From Hyposmocoma kahamanoa (Eukaryota; Arthropoda; Insecta; Lepidoptera; Cosmopterigidae): a DNA stretch of 64,000 nt. Positions within the stretch are counted from its first letter, which is position 1, and every line of letters starts with the position of its first letter. A model generated the notes under the pieces. It was given only the letters and a program-made list of their open reading frames with translations, had not been told where the DNA came from and searched no databases. Made by a program: the position numbers and the translations under genes. The DNA is taken from the NCBI RefSeq assembly GCF_003589595.1, contig NW_020653712.1, positions 318,443 through 382,442 on the forward strand, read 5' to 3'. Shown here in pieces: positions 40,020 through 52,015 of this stretch.

Positions 40020-40890
40020 TTTATCATAGAAATTAAATCACGCGGTTGCAAACGACTCCAACACTGACTCGTGGTAGAGGTATATGTATATTGTTATATT
40101 TTAGCATATTATATTAAATTGGTCGCAACAAATACTTTGAACATAGTGAAACAATCTCCTGTTTTTTTTTGAATTATTTCTGTACCTCCAGTGTAAAACG
40201 GTTAAAGTCGAGTTTATCCAAAATGTGGATTTTGATACCATTGCGTGTTTTATGTGCTACATCGTTTGTTTTGACACTTGTGGTTATGCGATCATTGGCT
40301 GCGAAGATAACGATTGTGCAAAGGGATTAATGTTAGCAAAAATTTGAAAGTAATTTGTTCAAACGCGCGACATTCGCAAATCGTATGTATTAATTATGTT
40401 TAACGTCTACTTTTACCTGTATGAACAAATTAAATGTCGTCCGAGTGTTGGTGTAAAGAGATGAAATATACTATTTTGATTTATAATACCGGCCTAATAT
40501 TGTGTAAAGCGGCAAAAATTACGTTTTATCGATACCCGCCATTGATTTACAATTATACCCGCAAACAATTTTAAGAGTGTGAATTTGTGTAAAGCGGTAC
40601 TATTTTACTTTGATCACTTTTTGACAACTTTTTGATTTCTTTAGATAAACTCTACTTTAACCATTTTATAAATTTCCATTTTTTGTGTAAAAGGATATAA
40701 ACAATTTATGTGAGCCAATATCTCTGTCATTTTTGCAAAATACAGGTTCATTGTACAATCAACTTCTAATTACTTGCCCTTAGAATGAATAGAAAATGAT
40801 TGGAAGTATACTGTAAGTAACCCACGCGCATTACATTTTCGTATATTTTGAGATAAAAAATAAAATGTATATTTCTCCATACAAACCACA
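40020..40890. other. Non-genic stretch
   Basis: No exon recognised. 'GTGTAAAG(C/A)G' recurs several times (40452, 40503, 40587, 40686), suggesting a decayed local repeat. Confidence 0.4.
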
Positions 40891-40899
40891 TTGACCGTT

Positions 40900-41045
40900 G
40901 CCAACATTGTTTCCGTTAGTACCACTTGGGCTGTTGCCGATATAAAAGTATCCGTTAATACCACTTTGCCTGTTGCCGACATTGTTTCCGTTAGTACCGC
41001 TTACATAGTTTCTGTTAGCACCACTTTGGCTGTGGCCGACATACT
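40900..41045. repeat. ~37-bp tandem repeat
   Basis: Four units of ACATTGTTTCCGTTAGTACCACTT(TGGCTGTTGCCG), the third shortened. It creates open frames on both strands that are not genes. Confidence 0.8.
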
Positions 41046-41299
41046 TACTACCATTTTGACATTGTTTATATGCTATTTGTACTTGCGTTTATGTTCAAAG
41101 TATTTCCTGCGGCCTGTAGTATGAATTTGTATGCAAAAAATGAATTTTGATATAATGTAGTGCAATATTTTTTTCTAAATTAAAAACACTTTGTATTTAA
41201 AAACTGCGTTTTATTATTTCCTATGGTAGCTTTAACACGTGATGATACTTATAATTGAATATCCAGAGCTCTTGTCGCAACATTATTGTCATATTAAAC

Positions 41300-41430
41300 T
41301 ATAGAAAGAAAAAGAAAAATGTTTATTTCCTAAAAGTATTACAGCACAGTACATACACGTTTTATATAATTTAATACATAATATAATACGACTAAACAAA
41401 TTCAACAACTGGGTAACTAAAATAAATTAT
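41300..41430 (-). mobile_element. Retroelement 3' end
   Basis: AAAGAAAAAGAAAAATGTTTATTTCCTAA resembles the start of 44424 (GAAA units then TTTATTTGG). Minus-strand 3' UTR fragment; extent uncertain. Confidence 0.35.
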
Positions 41431-41724
41431 GCAACAAAAATGGCAAGAGTGTGCGCTGCGCTGTTACGGAACTACTCAAGCTTATTGCTGTCGTCTCGCT
41501 GAAAGTGCTACCATGCTGATTTTTCATTTATAGATCATGTTATGTTGTTATATTTAAATACATATAAAAACGGTAGGCGTACGACGTTTAATGGAGAAAG
41601 TTCGATTTGAAAGCTGAGGAAAGATCCTACGTCTACAGTGCCGCGGAACGGAATTATAGCGAATTTTTTGTACACTTGGTTCTGTATTATACTGTTAAGT
41701 AAGTAATACGATACGGTAGTGTTT

Positions 41725-41965
41725 TAACCGATTTTGCCTGTTTTTTTTTTTGTATGTAAAATGTTACGCGATAACTTCGGCATTTGTGAACCGATTTTGA
41801 TGATTCTTTTTTTGTTGGAAAGAGGGGTACCTCAACAGTGGTCCCATTTATTTATATGTATTAATTTCAAGAAAATATGCCACCTCTAAGGGAGGCAAAC
41901 TAAGGGGATTAATGACTTTTGAGGTCGGTTTTTTTTTGTACTCTACTGTACTGAGATTATTATTT
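41725..41965 (+). mobile_element. R2 element
   Basis: Plus-orientation short copy ending GAGGTCGGTTTTTTTTTGTACTC. It is followed about 150 bp later by an inverted copy. Confidence 0.65.
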
Positions 41966-42117
41966 AGTTTCGTTTTACGGATAGTTCCTATGCCGACAAT
42001 CCGTAGCTGAGCGATCTGTTTTTTTATAGCTCATATCAGTGATCTTATATGTAAAAAAAGGCAGATACATGTTACTAGCATCCGCATATTGAAGAATCGA
42101 TAACTTCTTTATTTTAA

Positions 42118-42376
42118 AAAAACCAACCTCAAAAGTGTGTTTATCAGCATTTCTGTTGGAATTACATGAAATGCGTGAAACCAGATACATTAGGGAATGT
42201 ATCTGTTTGCCACCCTTAGAGGTGGAATATTTTCTTCAAATTTAAATGGGACTAATACTGAGGTACCTTCTCTCCAACAAAAAACAGAATTATCCAAATC
42301 AGTTCACAAATGTAACATGCACACAAAAAAGAAGTCGAATCTCAGAACCGTCTTCTTTTTGAAGTCGGTTAGAAAT
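42118..42376 (-). mobile_element. R2 element
   Basis: Minus-orientation short copy (AACCAACCTCAAAAG...TTTTGAAGTCGGTTAG). Confidence 0.65.
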
Positions 42377-43369
42377 CAGACAACAGTACGATCTTGCAAT
42401 CAATCTGCGTTGAACAAAGAGCCGAATCTGACCTTTGTGAAATTGCTCAATTTTATTCAATTTAGGAACATGTTAGAAAATCTTCCCGGCTACTAATATC
42501 AATAAAATGTGTGACGTCTAAGGGGACAAAATAAAATAAGCGGTAATCTTGCATCTGGAAACATGTCTTTTAATATTTAACTTGGATTTTGGAAATTTAT
42601 TACGTAGTGCTGTGACTGGTTACAGGTTTCTTACCACGGTCTAACACGGTCTGATTTATTTAGTATAAGAGAGGGTCACGGGTTGATTGACAATTTAGTG
42701 CAAACCTTAAAAATGTTACAAAGCGAATGTCCGATTTTTTTTTTTTTGAAATCTAATAAATAAAATATCATTTTCTCTTTAACTCTTTATTTATTTAGGT
42801 GCTTTGATGGTAGTAAAAACAATGATATTCAATAAAAATAAATACAGACATAGAAGTTTTTGTGACTAAAGTTCTTTTGGACTTCATGAGTACGACCAAT
42901 AAATTTAAGAAGACTGCTAATCGCGGTACAAGGCAGCGTAGTCTAATAGTACCTATTATAGTTATATATTATAGTCTAGTAGTAATAGTACCTGGTGCAC
43001 AGCATGCTGATTTTAATTCAAATCGGTAGTCTCGAAATCAGATGAGTTTCCGAGCGAGAAGATGAACCTGATTCCTTCTATCATTCTAATTTGTGAGTTA
43101 AATAAACTATGGTTCCGATTTGAAATGTCAAAAGTTTCCGATCGGCCAGTTGAGAATCGCAATTATGCGCCTGGACTCGGAAGAGACGCAGTTTCCGATC
43201 GGTAGAGGCAATCAAAATCAAGCTGCAGGTGTCACGATGAGTACCAAATGGCATTTTTGTAACTTATTTGTTAATAATTTACGTGTGTGTGGATTGCGTG
43301 AGCACCCTCCAAAATTTTGACTCAAGAAAAAAACTAGGTTCTTCAGTTACACGCACAATAACTTATACA

Positions 43370-43705
43370 TTATTATTATTATTGTAGTTATTTTAAACTC
43401 TCGCCTCTCCCAAGGCCTAAAAGATTAATTTTGAATTTTTAAATGGGAGAGGCAGTATTTCCCGGCAATGGCACAGTCGGCCGGGGTCAGGGACTCAGGT
43501 CCAAGAATCGGCGAACAATACGTGCCGTATCGAGCAGGACCGCCTTCTGCATTTGTGCTGGAAGCGACACGCCACAGAAATCCAACCGCCTCAAGCTGTT
43601 AGAAAGGCTGACTGGAATTAACCCATTTGCGGACAAAACAATTGGGATTATTTCAGTGGAGGCCACATCCCACGTGTCGGTGATCTCGTGCGCCAGGTAG
43701 ACCAC
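43370..43705 (-). pseudogene. LINE polymerase C-terminus and 3' UTR
   Basis: 43487-43705 (minus) reads 'MVYLAHEITDTWDVASTEII', then 'PIVLSANGLIPVSLSNSLRR' and ends 'KAVLLDTARIVRRFLDLSP'. This is the familiar C-terminus of a lepidopteran LINE polymerase. The 3' side has CTTTTAGGCC..GAGAGGCGAGAG and an ATT tail. Confidence 0.7.
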
Positions 43706-44423
43706 TATTATTATTATTAATGATAGGTATTTACAAAACTACAGGCAGTATGCACATATCATTAAAAAAAAATGAGTGAAAAAAAATTGGCGCGAATTTG
43801 TAGTTACAGTTCATAAACGAATTACTTTTTATTATTTATGTTACGATTTGAGTTCTCAAGTATTCGTTAGCGGTGGCTCTATTATGGCCAATATTCAATA
43901 AACACCTAAATAATATAATAATGGAGTCTGAGCCCGTATTTGTTCGTTTGAATGATAATGAAGTTGTTATGATGACTATAACGAAGTATACTCAATAATG
44001 AATTCGCTCTGGACCTTTTGGAGGGAAAAGTGTCGTTTTTATTTTGACTTTCAATTATTTTGTGAAATCTAGTTTAAAGTGGACTAGGATAGTGCTATTG
44101 TGCCTTAATCGAAGATTAAAACGCGAAATGATACAAATCTCGAACTAAACTACCCGTATCGACCTGTTTTAAGGAATCTCGAGTCAATCCAAGCACGCCG
44201 CCTCAAATTGCATATCCTCTTTGTGGCCGATGTTTGTGGCGGCCATATTTACAGAAATATAATTAAACTTCTTTCTTGTGGCTTTGCCAAAGCCTTAATA
44301 AATAAAAAAATATATACTCAATAATTAACACTTCATATTAATACATAGGTACCTAAATTACAAGTTCATTTTGGCATTTTCACAACGAGTGGTCACCTTG
44401 CATTACACATTTTCATACATATA

Positions 44424-44710
44424 ATAGAAAGAAAGAAAGAAAGAAAGAAAGAAAAATAATTTATTTGGCAACATTTTACAATAAATAATACAAAACAAAC
44501 ACAATCAAACATTAGTTTTGTTACCAAAACGGACACCACTCGGCTTTTTGTAATGAGACGTTGAAGAACGCCTCATTACGCTGGTTTTCAGTGGCGCCAT
44601 ATATGGACAAAAAGAAAGATGGCGCCTCGTCAGCAGGCGGGAAGATAAAAATAAAACAAAGAAACTTACTTACAAATATAAATCAAAACTTAAAATATTA
44701 AACAAAACCA
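44424..44710 (-). mobile_element. Retroelement 3' end with GAAA tail
   Basis: GAAAGAAAGAAAGAAAG is followed by TTTATTTGGCAAC and CATTACGCTGGTTTTCAGTGGCGCC. On the minus strand this is a 3' UTR ending in a microsatellite. Confidence 0.5.
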
Positions 44711-44777
44711 TAAACTAATCCTAACATAGATACATAATAATAAAAATGAAATAAATACCAAAAATGTGATTATAATG

Positions 44778-44869
44778 TAGTGTAAGTGAGGTGAGTATAC
44801 GTAGTGTAAGTGACGTGAGTATATGTAGTGTAAGTGAGGTGAGTATCTGCAGTGTAAGTGAGGTGATTA
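44778..44869. repeat. 24-bp tandem repeat
   Basis: Four units of TAGTGTAAGTGAGGTGAGTATACG, last one partial. Confidence 0.9.
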
Positions 44870-45329
44870 GTGTTAACACATTGTACAAATTGGCTCTGAT
44901 CACTTTTTAAGAACTTTGCAAGCAATGCACGACTACCTTATGTATTGAGATTATAATTGAGATAATAAAAACTTCTTATAGGCTAATTTAAAAGAAGCAA
45001 CAGATTTATAGAGAATAAAAAACGAATATCTTTCTAATGAAATAATAAAACGAAATCTGAAACGGCAGATATTTAGTAGTAAATTACTACTAAAACTTTA
45101 CCAATTATAATCTCTGTAATACTTACAAATCCAAAGATAATGACGTTTGTTACTTTTCAGAAATTGGAGGATTGAGTGAGCACTTAAAAATAATTATTAT
45201 TCAAAAACGTTTCACATTAGTGGCTTGTTTTATATTTTACAAATTCATATGTAACTTTTACTAAATCTAGACATAAACGAAATTTAATTCACTTATTTGG
45301 TTCTTAAGAAATCGTTCCTTTTAAAAACG

Positions 45330-45640
45330 TGCGGATTGAGTGAGCATAAGAAAGCATTTGTAAAAAATTGAAAAAGTCACTAATCGATCTGTAATTAAAA
45401 ACGATAGTTTAACTAAACTTTTACTGAAAACTAGTACAATAATATTATATGCAAACTTAATACTTTTGTAGATATGACTAGACCTCTTGAGAACTGAGTG
45501 CGCACACATTAAGTAATTTTTCTCTTGTTTTATCTTTTTACAAATAGGAAGATTGGTTTCTACAATTGTTTTAGAACTTTTACTAAATGACTAATACATT
45601 TTAAACATTTTACAGAGGGTGCTCACTCTATCCACACACA
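45330..45640. mobile_element. Inverted-repeat element (empty site for the 38.9-kb MITE)
   Basis: Ends GTGCGGATTGAGTGAGCAT and TGCTCACTCTATCCACAC are inverted over ~16 bases. Single ends of the same family occur at 45168, 43283 and 39153. Confidence 0.5.
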
Positions 45641-45647
45641 TGTGATA

Positions 45648-45766
45648 ATTTGACGAACTACAAGGCTGCTCCATTTTTTAGTTGTAATAAATAAATCAAG
45701 TAGATGGCGCTTATAGTACAGCTTTTTATGAATACTGCCGGCTATACTTTTATTTCTTTAATCGGA
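45648..45766 (+). repeat. Shared repeat with 27255-27375
   Basis: See 27255; the two lie in the same relative position downstream of a GGATTG(A/C)GTGAGCA-type end or its remnant. Confidence 0.5.
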
Positions 45767-46299
45767 TCGCGCACTTCGATAGACAAATATTACAAATTTA
45801 CGCCTTATTGGGTTATGTTAAGGTTTATTTTAAGTAAACGTAAAAAACTGAGCCACGTGAGATAGCTCGAAGAAGTGGTCTGTCCTTGTCTAACAAGTTG
45901 CCAACGCTAAATAAAATCATCTTAGGTAGTTTCTAGTCTATTAACTTTTTAAATTTTGGTTAAATAAAATTAGCTTAAAGGTAATATGCTTTTACTGGAA
46001 TAATACAAAAAATATATATCAACAATAAAACCTTCTATTATGAAGTAGCATATCAAATAAGTATACTAATTTGTATTATGAAATAATATTAGTAGTTTTG
46101 GTCATCCATAAGCGGCCACATTTTCTGTAAACATTAAAAAGTTACGAACAATGTGGTTGGCTGAAACATGAATGGACACCCTATCAGAAAGAGACGCATT
46201 ACTACTTTGAAGCCTCTTACTCGGCTCGTTTTATCAACTTAGTGCGTGGTCCAGTTTAATATACAAGTCCGTGGTTTAGGATGAGTGTCAATTTTTTTT

Positions 46300-46567
46300 A
46301 TATGACGCTAAGCGACGGGACCAACAAATCGTGCGCCTGATGGTAAGCGACACGCCTGTCCATAACAGTTGCAGTGCCACTAAGTGCTTTAAATCGCAAA
46401 GAGTTGAGAAGCATTGTCAAGTCCCGTAATTTCCAACTGCCTGCAATTTCACCAGCATCCTTACACTTCGAAACCGGAACGCAGTAATGAGTTTTACTGA
46501 TTGGCGGCAGGATAGGTAAGGTGGCAAGTACTATCCTGGACGAACTCCTTCACGAGGAGTACTACCC
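46300..46567 (-). repeat. R1 repeat
   Basis: Near-complete minus copy, shortened in the centre. Confidence 0.6.
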
Positions 46568-46791
46568 ATATTGGCAAACGTTAATTTATAAATTAGTTTG
46601 CAACACACAACGCCATCTATTGACCCGCATATTTATTGTCAAATTTCAGCTCATGGTCAATATTTGAATAATGTTACAAGTTAAAAACTAACTTTTTATA
46701 TTTCATATTATCCACGGCCATTTACATAATATAGACTACTTCCAGGCTATTGATTAACGCCATATATATATCTATATATATATCTACTTCG

Positions 46792-46807
46792 GGTTATATA
46801 CTCGATG
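46792..46807 (+). mobile_element. Single end of the 495-bp MITE family
   Basis: GGTTATATACTCGATG is identical to the last 16 bases of the element at 30403-30897. The partner end is not visible; (TA/TC) repeats precede it. Confidence 0.5.
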
Positions 46808-47028
46808 GGTCAATGGTACATAAAAATTATGACAATTTTGTATGCCGCAAAGTGGATCACAGTGTATCAAAATGCATTCTTTGTAACACCTTATAAAGGT
46901 GTACCAAAAAGAAATAAATAGTAAACGTTTGAATTCATTTCGTTAAGTCTCCAAACTCACAACACATAAAAAAAATCTTGTCAAAATCACTAGAGAACGG
47001 AATAGAGATTTATTAGAGATGTCATGAA

Positions 47029-47522
47029 CAGAGATGGGCAAGTACCTGGATTTTAACTCTGCGCTTTGTTTGTTTTAATCGGGTTAAAAGCCTTTAACGC
47101 CCTAAATCGAGGGCATTAACTACATATTTACGACTAAATATTTATAAATCGAGTTTTATGCATTATTACAAAATGTTCATTGCTTGTGTACATATTTTGC
47201 CTTTCTATTTGAATCGATTCGCTTGAAAATTACATTGAACCAATACAAAAACTCGTAATCGTATACAGTTGAATCGATTTTCAAAAAAATGGAATCATAA
47301 TGTGCATCCCTAGAAGTGAGAGTCTACAGGATTACAAGGTGGATATTGTGTGGAGTCTTTTTCATGTATAAAAGATACCACGTCCCATATTATTTTACGC
47401 GAATGCTGCCAACGATTTTGGGCATAAACGAGGTTAAAACCCGGCACTAGGTTGTGACGAGTTTAAAACCCGGCACAAAACCCGGGCGAGTTTATTGGGT
47501 TTTAACCCACTGCCCATCTCTG
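47029..47522. mobile_element. hAT-type MITE
   Basis: Starts CAGAGATGGGCA and ends TGCCCATCTCTG, perfect 12-bp inverted ends. Flanked by GTCATGAA and GTCACGAA (7 of 8 identical), an 8-bp duplication. Inside are several 'GGGTTTTAA(C/A)CC' motifs. Confidence 0.85.
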
Positions 47523-47976
47523 GTCACGAATTTAATTAAAACAGGAATCAGACTAAACAATTACCGAAAGTGCATCTAAACGTATTTGTTATAAGGTTGA
47601 TTTTAGTGTTTTTGACTTACATTAATTGGACAACAACGTGCAACATCTGTGCCTATATTCAAAAAGATTTGAACAATTGATAAAAATCAAACGTAAGCAG
47701 CGATATCTATAACTTTAGAAATAATTCATATGTTAAAGAACAAAAGGTGTTCTTTTGACTGGAAAAGGAAATTGTTTAAAAACAATTGAAAATGTTAGAG
47801 TTATGATTAATTTTTATCAAGATTGTTCAAATAGTTTTGAAAAGTAAATAGTACATTGTGTATTAAGGGCGGTAAATGAAGTATTACGAACGAGACTATT
47901 AGAAGCCCGAAGTCGAAAACTGAGGGCTTTCTGAATCAAGGTTCGTAATTCCCATACCGCCCGTGAAACATACATT

Positions 47977-48136
47977 GTTTTCATCACACTTGAACGTAAA
48001 TAGTATGATAGCCCATAACAACCATAATCGGTAATGAGCAGAAAAAATACCCGAAGGTTTTAGGTTTATTTGGGGCATTATAATCAAGTTAGCCTGCGTG
48101 CAATCTTACTATTTACGTACAAGTGTGATGAAAAAG
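47977..48136. mobile_element. ~160-bp MITE
   Basis: Ends TTTTCATCACACTTGAACGTAAATAGTA and TACTATTTACGTACAAGTGTGATGAAAA are inverted over about 30 bases with one or two changes. Confidence 0.65.
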
Positions 48137-48176
48137 CTATTTGTTATTCTTTGGTAACACTTTAGGCCATACATTC

Positions 48177-48230
48177 TTATCTCTTCAACCCCATCATCGG
48201 CTTTTGTATGTCGAAGGCTTCTTTTAGATC
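48177..48230 (-). CDS. NSMCE4: NSMCE4 exon 7 (last)
   Basis: Follows GTTTTTGCAG; 17 codons and TAA. Corresponds to the 'FxISEPMI' end of the family's winged helix. Confidence 0.88.
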   Translation of the reverse strand, partial: DLKEAFDIQKPMMGLKR

Positions 48231-51200
48231 CTGCAAAAACAACACGGTATATGTTAGAACGAGATGTTATCTAGACTACTACTACAAAGGGTTCCCTACT
48301 TGAGATAGAATGTCGTTTGATCGAACATTAATTGCTCGAAAACGTTGGCGCGATTGTCCATTTGACCTATGAATCGTGATTAGAGCTCACGATTTGCCAT
48401 TGCATCGATGCATCAAAATCTCGAAACAACATTTGCTGTAACTATCAACAGCCTGTTTGTTCATACATTGAAATGTAAAAGAAAATACAAAATACGAAAT
48501 ATAGCTTAGGTAATAAATTTTTTGTAAAATCACTTTTTTGGCTGTTGAGCGTTGAGAGTAAAGGGTTCTTTTGAGATTTTGATGCATCGATTTTGCGAAC
48601 TTTAGAACTCACGATTCATAGATCAAATAGACAATCGAGCCAACATTTTCGAGCAATTAATGTTCGATCAAACGGCATTCTATCTCAAGTAGGGAACCCT
48701 TCGACAAAATACAGTCTCCATACAAAACGGTGTCATTACAAGATTAATTAAGGAAATATTAATTTGTAATTTTATTTATTTATATTCAGGTTACGAAGAC
48801 CCATAAATACATACTTTATAGACTAACATACATAATAATTAATAAAACATTAGATGACTAATTATTATTTACACGTATTGTCTGCGACGTGTGACGCAAC
48901 GTGGGTGTCCGGAAACCGGCCTCGGAAACGTCGGTACATGAAACCCTTCGGCCAAAACTCATCCTTCATGAAGGTCGACAGAATGTTGAGTTAGTATTCT
49001 CACCACAATGAATTAAAATTCACATTGTGGCGAGACCGCAACTACTCGACTCTCGCGGTAACATTCGCTTTCAGCCGTATATACCTCACAATATCGGCAG
49101 ACTTTGTGGAGTAATGAAGCCGTCACAGGTATGACAACGTCGTCGGTATCGCTGGACGCAGTAAATGACCAGATCCCACTCGGAGCGGTGCCACTAAGGT
49201 CACGGCTGGTGTACTTATTTTTCCTTTCCACCTTTTTAAAACCGTCCTCGTCCGGGGTGTATTTAATTTGTGGGTTACCTACCGGGTATTAGATAATGTA
49301 GGTTTATTGAACGGTTACCACACATATTACACAGAATAACAGCGAGGACTATGTAATCAGCATAGTCCTCAGAGGCTGAGTCATGGACCCTTTTGACATG
49401 CTTTCATTTTCTTTTTTTTTTTGTTATTTTGTGTGCTTCTTTTTTATTTTAATTGAATTTATTTTTATTAATTTTTTGTTTGAAATTAATGCATGTGAAA
49501 TAAAGCCTTTTTTATATAAGTACGTAAATCACAAGCACAGAGAAGAGAACTTAGTAGATGGGTAATTGTTGAGGACGGCCGTACGCGTCTGGCCGATCGG
49601 AGCAATAAGAGTAGAATTGCGAAATAATTCAGGGAATCTGATTGGCCGGACGGCGTCCGCGGCGCATTGATATGGCCGGTACGGTGTAGGAGACGCCGTA
49701 TCGACAGGATCTTGCTTACAAGATCGGAATATCGAATAAGAATGAAAGTGAATCTTAATTCACTTTCATTCTTATTCGATATTCCGATCCGAGTTGTAGT
49801 TCGATTTTTCAACTTGTAAGTAAGACGGACATAGAGATAAGGCGTTCAAATAAAGATTACGAAGTTATACGGACAAGGAAACCAACAAGTCCGGGGTCTA
49901 CTCTCGATCTCCGTCCGAAACAATTACTGCCAAATAAGCAATACTTGACCAAATGAAAAGACGCGTGATGCGAATGAAGCTTCATAATTGATACTTGTCT
50001 ATTAATTTTGTTAAATATTACTTATTTGACAGTAATTGTTTCGGACGGAGATCGAGAGTAGACCCCCGGTCCGTTTGAGGCGGATTCAGCCGGGACACAA
50101 TAGCAATACTGAAGGCAGAGCACAAGCACACGTTGAATAAAGCTCAGAACGCAGTAAGGCGAGGAAAGCATAAGCACGTAAATAGGCGCGTGCGCATCAA
50201 AGCGGCGTAGGAACGGTGCGAGTGTCCGGCGGCGACTGACACGGGCGCGCACGCAGTAGCCGCATGCTCCGACGCTCGTGACAGTGCAGGGCCGTACTCG
50301 ATGCAGGGCTGGAATTGGAGTGGTTGCGTGGACACACAAACTAAATTAAATACACCCCGGGGTCGAGCGGATGGAGTCCCGCCACAAGAGAGTATCGCCC
50401 AAACATCTGTCGACCTTAATGAAGGAGGATTTTTGGCTGAAGGGAGTCATATATCAGCGATTCCGCGACTGGTTACCTGACACCAGATTCCGTCACACGT
50501 CACCGACAAGTGCAACTCGTGTAGATTAGTTATTTAGTTTTTAATATTATATGTATGTTAGTCCTTAACCTATATATTATATGGGTCATGGTGACCTGCC
50601 TCGTAGCATGGGTACACATGATAGTCGCGACGCGCGCGATAAAATTGAAATAAGCGCGCGCTGTTGGCTATCTAAATTAGATCTGATTGAGACAGCCAAT
50701 AGCGCGTGTCGCGCCTATCATGCGTAGCCATCCTACAGGGGCTGATGTAAATGTAAATAAATAATTAAAAAACCGACCTCAAAAGTTGGTGGAATTACAT
50801 AAAGTTTTATTGAAATGGGTTACTGTAAAGTGCGCGAAACCGTACCGTACCGGAAAGTTTGCCACCCTTAGAGGTGGAATATTTTCAAATTTAAATGGGA
50901 CCAATATTGAGGTACCCTCTTTCCAGCAAAAAATAATCATCATAATCGGTTCACTAATCGCGTAACATATACACACAAAAATACAGTCGAATTGAGTACC
51001 TCCTCCTGTTTTTGAAGTCCGTTAATAAAAAATTAATATGAATTTGAAATAATTTCTAAAGATAAAAAAAATAATATGTACGGGGGCAGTCGGGAAGGAC
51101 CGCGATGTCGACTCCCCCGATCCCAACTCCACCAGTGTTAACAGTATGTTATGTTACCTGCCAAAGCTGCATATCGATGGAGACAATGAATTGGTTCTCG

Positions 51201-51969
51201 TCATCAATATCTCTACGTTCCTTCTGCTTTGCCAAGGGTGTTATGAATGGGAGGCCATAGTTATCATCTGTAACACAAACATAATAGTGTACTTTAGAAT
51301 AGCCCGGTTTATCTACGCTTAATATTAAGAATAGAGATTCTTTTATGACACCAAGTGACAGAACGAACAAATCGTGCACCTGGTGGAAAGCGTCACGCCT
51401 GTCCAAAACAGTTGCAATGCCACTCAGAGCGTTATAAAAAAGTTATATAATATGCTTAGCTTTACCTTTCAATAGCTTTGTCTCAGATCTGAGACATCTG
51501 AGACGTGCGCCTTAAACGCTTTGTCTCAGATCTGAGACAAGGAGGCTTGGATCACGTTTCGCGCAAAAATAAATTCTATCACCAAACTAAGCCGTCTTTT
51601 ATTGTTTGAATTCTATTCCCACATTGTTTACCTACCATAAACTACAATTCCTCGAAACAAAGGACCGACCGTTCAGCCGTTACAATCTTTTCAAATGTTC
51701 AGTTGCAACGCTAGCGTGTGGGTCGAACTGTTGTGCATTTAAAAGGTTAATTAAATATAACCCTGCATATTTGCTTAAAAATAAAGGCATATCAATGCCT
51801 TACTTTCTTAACCTCGTGTCTTATAAAGAGTGATTATTCAGGAGCATAGAAACTTTCTATTTATTTTAAATTTCTTATCAAGGCTGTTAATTTGGATGCA
51901 TTACTTTAAAAATAGATAAAAGCCAGTGTGTGAATATGAAGGAAATGTGATGTGAAATCAGCCTGGAAC

Positions 51970-52015
<46 letters not shown>

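Noticed and set aside
40891..41124. Repetitive 77-residue plus frame
   Set aside because: Translation of the 37-bp tandem repeat at 40900-41045; the opposite strand is also open for the same reason.
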